Positions 1-7,800 of a stretch of 29,440 nucleotides of DNA are shown in pieces. The DNA lies in the IMG/VR virus record IMGVR_UViG_3300025655_000195, positions 1 through 29,440 of that record. One strand, written 5' to 3'. This stretch comes from a virus. A program made the position numbers and the translations under genes. Positions within the stretch are counted from its first letter, which is position 1. Each line of letters starts with the position of its first letter. The notes beneath the pieces are model-generated. The model did no database searches. It was given only the letters and a program-made list of their open reading frames with translations, and was not told the DNA's origin.

Positions 1-1
1 T

Positions 2-571
2 GACGGTAATCTTCTTCATAGCAGATTTGCATATAAGTTTTTCAAAGATAAAGTATTACCTATTGGTAATCTAGTATCATTTAGAGCTCCTATGGAAGTG
101 CTTGCTGATGGAATGATCGATCAGGAAGATGTTGATAAGCAAGAATTCATCTGGAGTGATGACTCAATTAACTTTTTATGGGAAATTCCTATCCTAGATA
201 ACCCTTTTGGTGCAGTAGCATATCAGAGATTGCTTAATACTTGTATTGCTAATATTCTAGCTAAGCCTGAATACCTGAATTGTCCTATCTATATGGATGG
301 TGATGATATCATGGTACAGAAAGAGTTTACTCAAGGCGGTGTTGTTCAGCAAGAAGGTAAAGTAAGTGTTAGTATTACATATGTTAAAGACGGTGTAGCT
401 CTTGGTCATACCGGTATCAATGTAGTAGCTGGTAAGAAGGCTCCTGCATTTGCATTTAGTACTAATTTTACTGATGAGCAAGTGAATAATTTCTGTGGTG
501 AAGTAAACAAAGCATTCTATGAATTGAATGATGATATGTTCGTTGCTACGTCTAAAGTTATTATTAAGTAA
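2..571 (+). CDS. DUF366-like protein (5' end cut by window)
   Basis: The frame is open from base 2 to the stop at 569-571, giving 189 visible residues; an internal ATG at 92 is not the likely start because conserved sequence lies before it (DGNLLHSRFAYKFF). From memory of the family, DUF366 proteins share an N-terminal D-G-x-L-x-S-x-F, a central S-D-D-x-x-F/H-F, a Q-R-L-L helix, a R/D-G-D-D-x-x-V turn, a K-x-S-V-S-I strand and a G-I-N-V strand; all have counterparts here (WSDDSINFLWE, YQRLLNTCI, MDGDDIMV, KVSVSITYV, GINVVAG). No function is established that I can cite. It lies 5 bp before a clamp-loader subunit gene, so it is probably expressed with replication genes. The family call is by pattern recognition, not by a search. 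Confidence 0.6.
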   Translation, partial: DGNLLHSRFAYKFFKDKVLPIGNLVSFRAPMEVLADGMIDQEDVDKQEFIWSDDSINFLWEIPILDNPFGAVAYQRLLNTCIANILAKPEYLNCPIYMDGDDIMVQKEFTQGGVVQQEGKVSVSITYVKDGVALGHTGINVVAGKKAPAFAFSTNFTDEQVNNFCGEVNKAFYELNDDMFVATSKVIIK

Positions 572-576
572 TTGTA

Positions 577-978
577 ATGCTCAATATCTTTGAAATTCTA
601 AATGATATAATTGTTACTAAGAAGGGTAACCTTTTGGATAACGTTGAGGATGAAGATCAGTTCCTTCCTTATATTGTTTGTAGGTGGTTGAGTATGTACT
701 CTCCTGAGTATGCTCAGATTATTAATGAGACCACTAACAAGCATTATAACGTATTTGATACGAAGAGAGAGTGGTATGATTATCTGATTAAAATATTACC
801 AAAAGGTTCGCCTGGACGTATTCATTATATCAAAAAAGAGAAAAGAAAAGATATCAATAACTTTGATGAGATAGTAAAGTTTCTTGCTAAACGTTTTGAA
901 ATATCTAGACGTGAAGTAGAACAATATCTTGACTCAGGTAAAATAGATGTAACTAAAATTAAATCAGCATTGAAATAA
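577..978 (+). CDS. 62: Clamp loader small subunit, gp62-like
   Basis: This 133-residue protein resembles the small clamp-loader subunit of T4-like phages, which works with the ATPase gp44 to load the gp45 sliding clamp on DNA. Visible support is an N-terminal hydrophobic helix (IFEILNDII), a Y-x-x-Y-I-V-x-R-W-L-S-M-Y segment typical of marine phage versions, and a basic P-K-G-x-x-x-R stretch followed by a helix (IVKFLAKRFEIS) that recalls T4 gp62 (LIIKLLAKRYQVN). It is shorter than T4 gp62 (187 residues), as I recall is usual in marine relatives. The partner gp44-like gene is at the other end of the window rather than next door, which is unusual. The start ATG follows the previous stop by 5 bp with no Shine-Dalgarno sequence. 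Confidence 0.6.
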   Translation: MLNIFEILNDIIVTKKGNLLDNVEDEDQFLPYIVCRWLSMYSPEYAQIINETTNKHYNVFDTKREWYDYLIKILPKGSPGRIHYIKKEKRKDINNFDEIVKFLAKRFEISRREVEQYLDSGKIDVTKIKSALK

Positions 979-1002
979 TATGTAAGGCTAATAAGTCTTT
1001 AC

Positions 1003-1413
1003 ATGTCTCAGGCAGAAAAAAGTATTGACTTATTAGCTCCTAAAAAGAGTCTAATCGACTTATCAGACCCCACTCAAGGATTCGATTCTACCTTGATGGG
1101 GTATTCCCTTTCTACCCTAATGGAAGATGTTATACTTGTTCGTTACGTTGACTCTAACGAAGATGGCACAGCTATCATTCGTAACGGTATTTATGTTCCA
1201 ATTAATGCTGATACCAAAGCATGGCGTATTGGAGAAGTATTACTTAAAGGTACTAAATGTGAATATGTCAATGTTGGTGATCATGTTATGTTTCCAAACA
1301 ATCTTGGTATTCCTATTAATAATCTCGACGTTGATGGTATCGGCAATGTAAAGAAAGGGTTATTCTTAAACGAAGCTAGAATTTTCGGCATCGTAAAGCC
1401 TAATGAAGGTTAG
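1003..1413 (+). CDS. 31: GroES/gp31-like co-chaperonin
   Basis: The 136-residue protein fits the Cpn10 fold. It has a strand ending in D-V-I-L-V-R-Y (near residues 42-48), a flexible segment like the GroES mobile loop (SNEDGTAIIRNGIYVPIN), then G-E-V-L-L-K-G, a V-N-V-G-D-H-V-M-F-P turn matching GroES V-x-V-G-D-x-V-x-F, and a final strand A-R-I-F-G-I-V-K-P. An extra N-terminal region of about 35 residues precedes the fold. In T4, gp31 replaces GroES so that GroEL can fold the major capsid protein; the same role is inferred here. The next gene starts inside its 3' end (11 bp overlap). A weak imperfect hairpin (981-1003) reaches the start codon. Confidence 0.65.
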   Translation: MSQAEKSIDLLAPKKSLIDLSDPTQGFDSTLMGYSLSTLMEDVILVRYVDSNEDGTAIIRNGIYVPINADTKAWRIGEVLLKGTKCEYVNVGDHVMFPNNLGIPINNLDVDGIGNVKKGLFLNEARIFGIVKPNEG

Positions 1414-1783
1414 TAGAGGACAACTTATAAACATTCTTAAAAACAATGTCTGTGAAGTAAAATTTGTTAGACGTGTTATTAAGACCGGTGCACCACCTAC
1501 TCGTCGTATGTTGTGTACAAATAGTTTTACTCTTTTGAATAGCGAGAACGGTAGGTTAACTCTAAACTATAGGCCCACCACTCGTTTACCTGATTATGAT
1601 CCAACGATTAAAAATTTAATTATTGTTTGGGATATATTCATGCAAAATTATAGACAAATTAATTGTACTAATGGTGTAGAATTAATTAGAACGATTCCTG
1701 CTAATGAGGAATTTTGGAAATACTTTACTGAAAACCTACAAACTTTAACACCACAAGAAAAACTAAATTTTCAAAATACATGA
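1403..1783 (+). CDS. WYL_2 / DUF2693-like small protein
   Basis: 126 residues. The layout matches the phage WYL_2 (Sm-like SH3 beta-barrel) family as I remember it: an N-terminal helix ending L-K-N-N-V-C-E-V-K-F, a strand with R-R-M-L-C-T, a linker with L-P-D-Y-D-P, and a strand pair V-W-D-I-F-M-Q-N-Y-R-Q-I-N ending in a short helix. The molecular role of these proteins in phages is not settled. It is translated from an ATG inside the end of the co-chaperonin gene and its own stop overlaps the next start (ATGA), so four genes in a row are probably translationally coupled. Confidence 0.5.
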   Translation: MKVSRGQLINILKNNVCEVKFVRRVIKTGAPPTRRMLCTNSFTLLNSENGRLTLNYRPTTRLPDYDPTIKNLIIVWDIFMQNYRQINCTNGVELIRTIPANEEFWKYFTENLQTLTPQEKLNFQNT

Positions 1784-2127
1784 TTGTTAAAGTTATAGAT
1801 GAAATAGAAAATAATTTTAAAGACTTTTTTCTTAATAATGTTAATTTTGTAATTAATGAAAAAATTATTAAGAAAGGCAAACTTATTAATCTATCAGTAA
1901 AAGATTTTTTTATTATATTTCAATTAGAAATACCTAAAGGCGGTATCAAAACATTTGAGATACCTTATCCCTTTGGAATAGAAAATAAAAAGTCGTTTGT
2001 TAATTTTGATTATAGGCTTTGTACGTTAACTCAAAACGATACTTATAAATTTGTTAAAGCAAGAAATTTTAAACCAAAAAAGAACTCAAAGTTTTATGAT
2101 GTTCAAATGATAATGAAAATAGTATGA
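1780..2127 (+). CDS. Hypothetical protein
   Basis: 115 residues, rich in Lys, Asn, Phe and Ile. I do not recognise it. It looks mainly beta-stranded in the centre (DFFIIFQLEIPKGG; TFEIPYPFGI) with a basic C-terminal half. No membrane segment or metal-binding motif is visible. Both ends overlap neighbours as ATGA junctions, which supports it being a real gene in the 1003-2426 operon. Its codon use is more A/T-rich than that of its neighbours. Confidence 0.6.
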   Translation: MIVKVIDEIENNFKDFFLNNVNFVINEKIIKKGKLINLSVKDFFIIFQLEIPKGGIKTFEIPYPFGIENKKSFVNFDYRLCTLTQNDTYKFVKARNFKPKKNSKFYDVQMIMKIV

Positions 2128-2426
2128 GAATATTTTTTAGTGTATTTACTGGAGTGATTTATGAACTTGAAGAAGAGTTTACTAACAACTTAGATTGTGG
2201 TCAACTTGAGATAACTAATCACCCAAAAAGTAATTGTAAGAAATGCTATGGTAAAGGCCATACGCATAAAAATATAAAAACAGACCACTACACGTTGTGC
2301 AATTGTACGATGAAAGAAGCTACCCCATCTATGTTAAAGATTATGTCAGAACACCAAGTAGAAGATGTTACTCTTCATACTAAAAAATCTGACTTTGATT
2401 CTATAGTCGATGACATATACTCATGA
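2124..2426 (+). CDS. Small putative zinc-binding protein
   Basis: 100 residues. The centre contains C-K-K-C-Y-G-K-G-H (C56, C59), similar to one half of a DnaJ zinc-finger repeat (CxxCxGxG), followed 15-20 residues later by C-N-C. The cysteines and histidines could bind one zinc ion. The N-terminus is a hydrophobic strand and the C-terminus is acidic. No specific function is recognised. It overlaps the preceding gene by an ATGA junction and ends 3 bp before the helicase gene. Confidence 0.6.
   Translation: MRIFFSVFTGVIYELEEEFTNNLDCGQLEITNHPKSNCKKCYGKGHTHKNIKTDHYTLCNCTMKEATPSMLKIMSEHQVEDVTLHTKKSDFDSIVDDIYS
2416..2421 (+). promoter_or_regulatory. Possible -10 element of helicase gene
   Basis: TATACT ends 8 nt before the helicase ATG at 2430. 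No clear -35 is seen. The placement matches other early-type genes in this window where a -10-like hexamer lies 6-8 nt before the start codon. Weak evidence on its own. Confidence 0.25.
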
Positions 2427-2429
2427 TAT

Positions 2430-4058
2430 ATGTTTAGTAAATATTTGAGTAAATTTCCGTATGGTTATAATCCATCAGAGGCTCAAGTCAAACTTATCAA
2501 AGAAATCGAAAAAGCTTTCAATGATGGCTATAGGTTTGTTATTGCTTCTGCCCCTACCGGTACTGGTAAGAGTTTTGTACCTAGAACTTTAGGTAATGTC
2601 AGTGCTAGACCGACTAAAGAATTTCGTTCGTTAATTGAATCGTACGATGCTTATGCTCAAGACTTTGCAGGTAATTTTATTAATGAAGCAGAGTGTTTAG
2701 CTGAACCATCATTTGGTACATTTGCATTAACTATTACTAAACAGCTTCAAGACCAGTATAAGAAACTATTTGATGATATTGATACTCTAAAAGGTAAACA
2801 AAACTACCTATGTGATATAGATGATTCATTTGATGTAGATACCGCACCTTGTACATATACTAAGAATCTTAAAAACCAATGTTGGGCTAAAGGCTGTTGT
2901 AATTATTATACAAATCGTAATCATGCACTTACTAGTCAGTTTTCAGTTCTTAACTATAAGATGTTTTTAAGTTTACCTGGACATGTTAAACGTAAAAACT
3001 TTTTAGTATGTGATGAGGCATCTGAGTTAGAAGAAGAACTAGTGAGACGATTTAGTGCTCATATTGATTATACGCGTCTTAATCTCAATAATGTTGAACA
3101 TTCGGTTCTTAAGTCAGATAAGTATGATGTGCAATATAGGTGGCTGACTAATCTTATTTTCAATATTACGGAGACGATTGAATCCCTTACGGGTAAGAAT
3201 AACAATAAGATTATAACAATATCACAACCTGAAGCAGCTAGACTTAAGTATCTACGTAATCTACATGGTAATCTATCAACTGTAGAACAAACTTGGCATA
3301 AATGTGAGTATATTGTCGATTTTGCTAAGAATGGTGTTAGTTTTACACCATTGAAAGTTAATAATCTAGCTAGTAGCTTATTTGATTACGGTGATAATAT
3401 ATTGCTAATGTCAGCTACTATAACTGATCATGCTTCGTATGCTAAAACATTGGGTATTAAACGTTACAAATATATAGAGACCCCATCAGCATTTGACCCT
3501 GCTAAATCTCCTATCTATCTAATGACTAAACCTGAGTTAAATTATAGTAACTTAGAACAAAATTTACCTAAGATAGCTAGATACTGTCAAGCATTATGTG
3601 ATAATCACCCAGATGAGAAAGGTATTATACATACTCATTCATTAGATATTTGCAAATACCTACAAAAGAAACTTAAAGGTGATAGGTTTCTATTCAGAGA
3701 AGAAGCAGCTAATAATGAAAAGATATTAGAAGAGCATTTTTCTACTGATAAACCTACTGTATTAGTATCTCCATCATTAACGTTTGGTACAGATTTGAAC
3801 GGTGATAAAGGTAGATTTCAAATTATTGTTAAAACCCCATTCCCGCCTCTTGGTAATAAACGTATTAAGAAAATGGCTGATTTAGATCCTGATTGGTATC
3901 AACAAAAGACATTAAGTGCATTCATTCAGACTACCGGTAGATGCACTAGATCTAAAGCAGATTACTCGGTTACATATGTAATTGATGGTAAAGCACGCAA
4001 ATTATTGCTAAAGAATAAGGATAAACTACCAGAACATTTTATTGAGCGGTTGAAATGA
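2430..4058 (+). CDS. DinG/XPD-type Fe-S superfamily 2 helicase
   Basis: 542 residues. A predicted ATP-dependent 5'-3' DNA helicase. Walker A is A-P-T-G-T-G-K-S at residues 41-48; motif II is D-E-A-S at 195-198, in place of the usual DEAH. Between them are cysteines at 128, 141, 151 and 156/157, the number and position expected for the XPD/DinG 4Fe-4S cluster domain. Motif VI is Q-T-T-G-R-C-T-R (Q500, G503, R504, R507). A Q-motif-like P-S-E-A-Q lies at 15-19. The length is shorter than bacterial DinG (about 700), so accessory arch segments may be reduced. Role in phage recombination or repair, or in managing replication intermediates, is inferred. A TATACT hexamer 8 nt before the ATG may be its promoter. 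Confidence 0.85.
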   Translation: MFSKYLSKFPYGYNPSEAQVKLIKEIEKAFNDGYRFVIASAPTGTGKSFVPRTLGNVSARPTKEFRSLIESYDAYAQDFAGNFINEAECLAEPSFGTFALTITKQLQDQYKKLFDDIDTLKGKQNYLCDIDDSFDVDTAPCTYTKNLKNQCWAKGCCNYYTNRNHALTSQFSVLNYKMFLSLPGHVKRKNFLVCDEASELEEELVRRFSAHIDYTRLNLNNVEHSVLKSDKYDVQYRWLTNLIFNITETIESLTGKNNNKIITISQPEAARLKYLRNLHGNLSTVEQTWHKCEYIVDFAKNGVSFTPLKVNNLASSLFDYGDNILLMSATITDHASYAKTLGIKRYKYIETPSAFDPAKSPIYLMTKPELNYSNLEQNLPKIARYCQALCDNHPDEKGIIHTHSLDICKYLQKKLKGDRFLFREEAANNEKILEEHFSTDKPTVLVSPSLTFGTDLNGDKGRFQIIVKTPFPPLGNKRIKKMADLDPDWYQQKTLSAFIQTTGRCTRSKADYSVTYVIDGKARKLLLKNKDKLPEHFIERLK

Positions 4059-4065
4059 ATAAATA
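4059..4065 (+). promoter_or_regulatory. Late promoter, ATAAATA
   Basis: ATAAATA just after the helicase stop, 6 nt before the ATG at 4072. It matches the T4 late promoter core (TATAAATA, centred near -10). A start point 5-7 nt after the last A would fall at or one base before the ATG. It likely drives the sheath stabiliser, adhesin and protease genes, which follow with overlapping ends. Confidence 0.6.
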
Positions 4066-4071
4066 TTTTGA

Positions 4072-4869
4072 ATGCGTTGGAAGTCGACATACTTTGAAAT
4101 ACAAGACCTTATTATTCAATTTGCTAATGCTTTTGATAGTATAGTTATTGGTAGATATAATAAGAATAGAGAGCAAAAAGATAGGATTTTTGTAAGATAT
4201 CTATACGCTCCTAAACAGCGCGTTCTTTATGATATAGTCAATAAAGCAAAAACAATTACTTTACCGGTAGTTGCTATCAATGTAGCAGGTATTTCTAGAG
4301 ATAATGATAGGGTTTTTAACAAGTTACCTGATGTTAACGGTTTCTATTATAGTAATGACCAGTATTCAAACAAATATAATGCTCCTACCCCAGTAAATAT
4401 TACAGTTAATTTTTCCGTTATAACAAGATATCAATTAGATATGGATCAAATCTTATCTAATTTTATACCTTATAACAACCCTTATATTATTATAAGCTGG
4501 CCAGTTCCAACAGGCTTAGGTGCATTATCTGAAATGCAAGAAATAAGAAGTGAAGTACTTTGGGATGGTAATATAAGTATGTCTTACCCAACCGAGTTAC
4601 AAGCTTCAGATAAAGCACGAGTTACCGCTGATACAACATTCACTATTAAAGGGTGGATATTTCCTGCAGCTCAAAATAACGTTAGTAATATTTATAGAGT
4701 TGATGCTAATTTCTATGCTGTTAGTGGTACTGAAAATACGGGTACGGTGCTTACATTAGATAATTACCCAACATTGAGAACTCAGTTGTCAGGATTATCA
4801 GCAATAACCGAAACAGTTACAGTTTCTGCTTCAGAGCAAGAAATTGAATCATTTATATTTTCACAATAA
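4072..4869 (+). CDS. 15: Tail sheath stabiliser, gp15-like
   Basis: 265 residues, close to T4 gp15 (272). gp15 forms the hexameric terminator ring at the head-proximal end of the contractile tail and joins it to the neck. Family hallmarks seen here: an N-terminal helix leading to F-D-S-I-V-I-G-R-Y, then V-R-Y-L-Y-A-P-K-Q-R-V-L (family: I-x-Y-G-P-K-E-K-V), a T-L-P-V-V-A-I-N-V-A-G-I-S-R-D strand (family: L-P-R-M-S-F-E-I), a Y-N-A-P-T-P-V-N-I strand, Q-I-L-x-x-F-I-P-Y-x-x-P, and T-F-T-I-K-G-W-I-F-P near residue 200. The start is fixed by the ATAAATA element. Its stop overlaps the next start (TAATG), so it heads the adhesin-protease operon. Confidence 0.8.
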   Translation: MRWKSTYFEIQDLIIQFANAFDSIVIGRYNKNREQKDRIFVRYLYAPKQRVLYDIVNKAKTITLPVVAINVAGISRDNDRVFNKLPDVNGFYYSNDQYSNKYNAPTPVNITVNFSVITRYQLDMDQILSNFIPYNNPYIIISWPVPTGLGALSEMQEIRSEVLWDGNISMSYPTELQASDKARVTADTTFTIKGWIFPAAQNNVSNIYRVDANFYAVSGTENTGTVLTLDNYPTLRTQLSGLSAITETVTVSASEQEIESFIFSQ

Positions 4870-7800
4870 TGAAGAGATTTGGACAAAAACTTTTAATTAA
4901 TAATAATCAAATTAACAAACTGATTTACAGTGAGTATGAAAAATCGTTTGTTTTTAAAATACCTTTTACTAGGGGCGGCGTAGGTAATAGCTTAGGGAAA
5001 GCTTCGACTTATCAGGTTTATTTGAGCAGCTCTAACCCATCTTCATTTATCCCCAACTCTCTCTCAACGGTTAATTTAAGTAGTGTAACTTATTACTCTG
5101 ATATTCCATCATTATCTTCTACTTACCCTGCATTTAGTGCTTATAATGCTTTAGATTTAGGTTGTGATGTATTTTTTGATTACACGTCAAATACAGTACA
5201 AGTGGGTTTAGGAGCTCTATCTGGTATTGCAACAGGGGAATTTAAGTTTTTGATTACTAGCCCCGGAGGTTATAATGTATTTCCTTCAGTTAATAGTGAA
5301 TATCCTTTTTATATTCAATCTCTTAACACAACAAAAACACCAGAAAGGTCATCCCCAGCACCTACCGGTACTGCAACCAATACACCCACACCTACACAAA
5401 CACCAACTAATACAAATACAGCTACTAAAACAAGTACAAGTACAGTAACATCTACTGCTACTGTAGGTTCCTCACCTACACCCACCGCAACGGTTACATC
5501 AACCACCACTAATACCACAACATTAACACCAACACCTTCTCAAACTTTAACAAGAACACAAACAGGTACTCAAACTCAAACACCAACTAATACTTCTACT
5601 CAAACTCAAACCATCACTAATACAGCTACCCAAACCCCTTCACCATCTTATACACCTACACAAACTTCTTCACAAACACAGACACCTGAAGTTACCCATA
5701 CTAAAACACCATCTAGAACTAGCTCTATTACACCTACTACCAATGCATCAGAAACCGCTACTCGTACCCCTACTAACACTGCCACACCAACCGGTACACC
5801 AGATGTAACATCTACTAATACACCAACAACAAGTAGGACACCAACTAACACACATACATCAACAAGAACAAGTAGCAACAGCCCCACACCTACAAATACT
5901 ATTACTCGTACTAGTACAGGTTCATTAACTGAAGGGTTAATAATGTATTTGGACGCTGATAATAGTTCGTCCACCGGCACAGCTAATCAATGGACGGATT
6001 TAACTTCAAATACTAATAACGGTTCTCTAAGCGGTGATGTTTTTTATAATTCAGGTTCAACACCCTCTTCTATTAGAAACTTTACTTTTGATCAGGGAAG
6101 TAGTATTGATATTAGCAGCAGCAATATAACATCATTAAGTACAAATGATTTTAGTTATATTATATGGGCTAAAATTTACAGTTTAAACAACGGTTCATCT
6201 GTACTTTTATCTAACTTTAATAATACCGCAGGTGATTTTACTTTTGGTTTTTATAATAACTACTTTTCTTATTATAATCCTTCTTTAGGTTGGACACAAG
6301 ATACAAGCTTTACTCTTCAAACTGGTTATTGGTACCAATTTGCTTTAGTTAGATCTTCAGGTACTTCTAGACTTTATATAAATGGGGTAACTAATTTATC
6401 TACTACCGATACTTATGATTATAGTAGTAGTGTTAACCCTAAGTTGGGTAGCGTTGTTAATAGTACGGGTAATTTTGACGGACAAATGGCTATCGTTAAA
6501 GTCTATGAAAAGGCTTTAAGTACTGCTCAAGTATTACAAAGTTTTAATAACATAAAACATAGATTTTATTTACCTGAAGTAACTCAAACCCCTACCCAGA
6601 CTAGAACACCTACTAATACAGCAACTATTACCGTATCCATTTCACAAACACCTACCCAGACTCAAACACCTACCTTTGGGTCATCACCTACAGGTACGCC
6701 TACTCAAACAAAATCTATAACTTTATCAAAAACTTCTACAAGCACCCCTACAACAACACCTACCAATACACAAACTAATACAAGAAACTGGACCCATACC
6801 AGAACAGCAACCCAAACACCAACCAATACAAGAACATCAACTCAAACCAGATCAAGGACACCTACTAAAACACCAACCCAAACCCCTACTAATACAATAA
6901 CAGCAACAAATACTGTTACATCAGGTAATACTCCAACAGAAACAAGAACACAAACAAAAACACCAACTAACACCCCTTCACAAACTGCTACAATTTCTTA
7001 TACACCAACTAGGATGGCTACAACAGCTACACCTACTCAAACCCCAACACATACCTTTACAAGATCATACACCCCTACTGAGACAAAGACAAGAACTTCA
7101 ACTCAAGCTTCTTATTCTTGCTGTCATTTAACTATGCAAGTAGATGCTTCTAACATTTACAGTTATCCTGGTTCTGGTAATATATTTTGTGACGTAAGAA
7201 GAAATAATGATTTATACATTTGTGGTTCTCCTCAATATGTAACATATACAGGGCCATCAAATCATTTTTGTTTAAATGGGTCTACAGATTGTATGGTTTG
7301 TGGTTATCAATTAGCTAAAAATACTGCAATTCCTAGAACCGAAGCTGGTCCTATACAAAATAGATACCCTTATACTTTTATATTTTGGATTAGAGTTAGA
7401 TCAAACATAAGTTCTTCAGCATCTTCATATACAGTGCCTATAGTAACCGATTATAATAATCAAGCTAATGTTTGTTATTTCATGATGGGTGTTAGAGGCT
7501 CAGGAGACACTGTTAATGCAGGTAAATTAGACTTTTGGGAAAAAGACAATGACGGTAATGAAATTTTTGCTAGAACGAGTTTAACTTATAATGATAATAG
7601 CTGGCATCAAGTTGCTTTTGTAGCCGATTCATCAAAACTAAGAATTTATGTAGATGGTGCAATTAGAGCAATATCTGAAGCTAATAGACCTTCTGGTATT
7701 ATTACTAATGGTACACCAATGCAATGGTTTTCAGGTAATAACTCTAATTTAGATGCTGATATAGCTATTATTAAAACATATTCTGGTATAGCTTTAAGCC

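Noticed and set aside
981-1003. Hairpin overlapping the co-chaperonin start codon
   Set aside because: The stem is about 7 bp with a G-T wobble and mostly A-T pairs; too weak to claim as a regulator.
2414-2432. CATATA/TATATG inverted repeat at the helicase start
   Set aside because: Six A/T-rich pairs, likely by chance in AT-rich DNA.
5315-5980. Minus-strand open frames rich in Val and Gly (5315-5518, 5648-5980)
   Set aside because: They are the antisense of the Thr-X repeats; ACN triplets read backwards give valine-like codons. No promoter or start context supports them.
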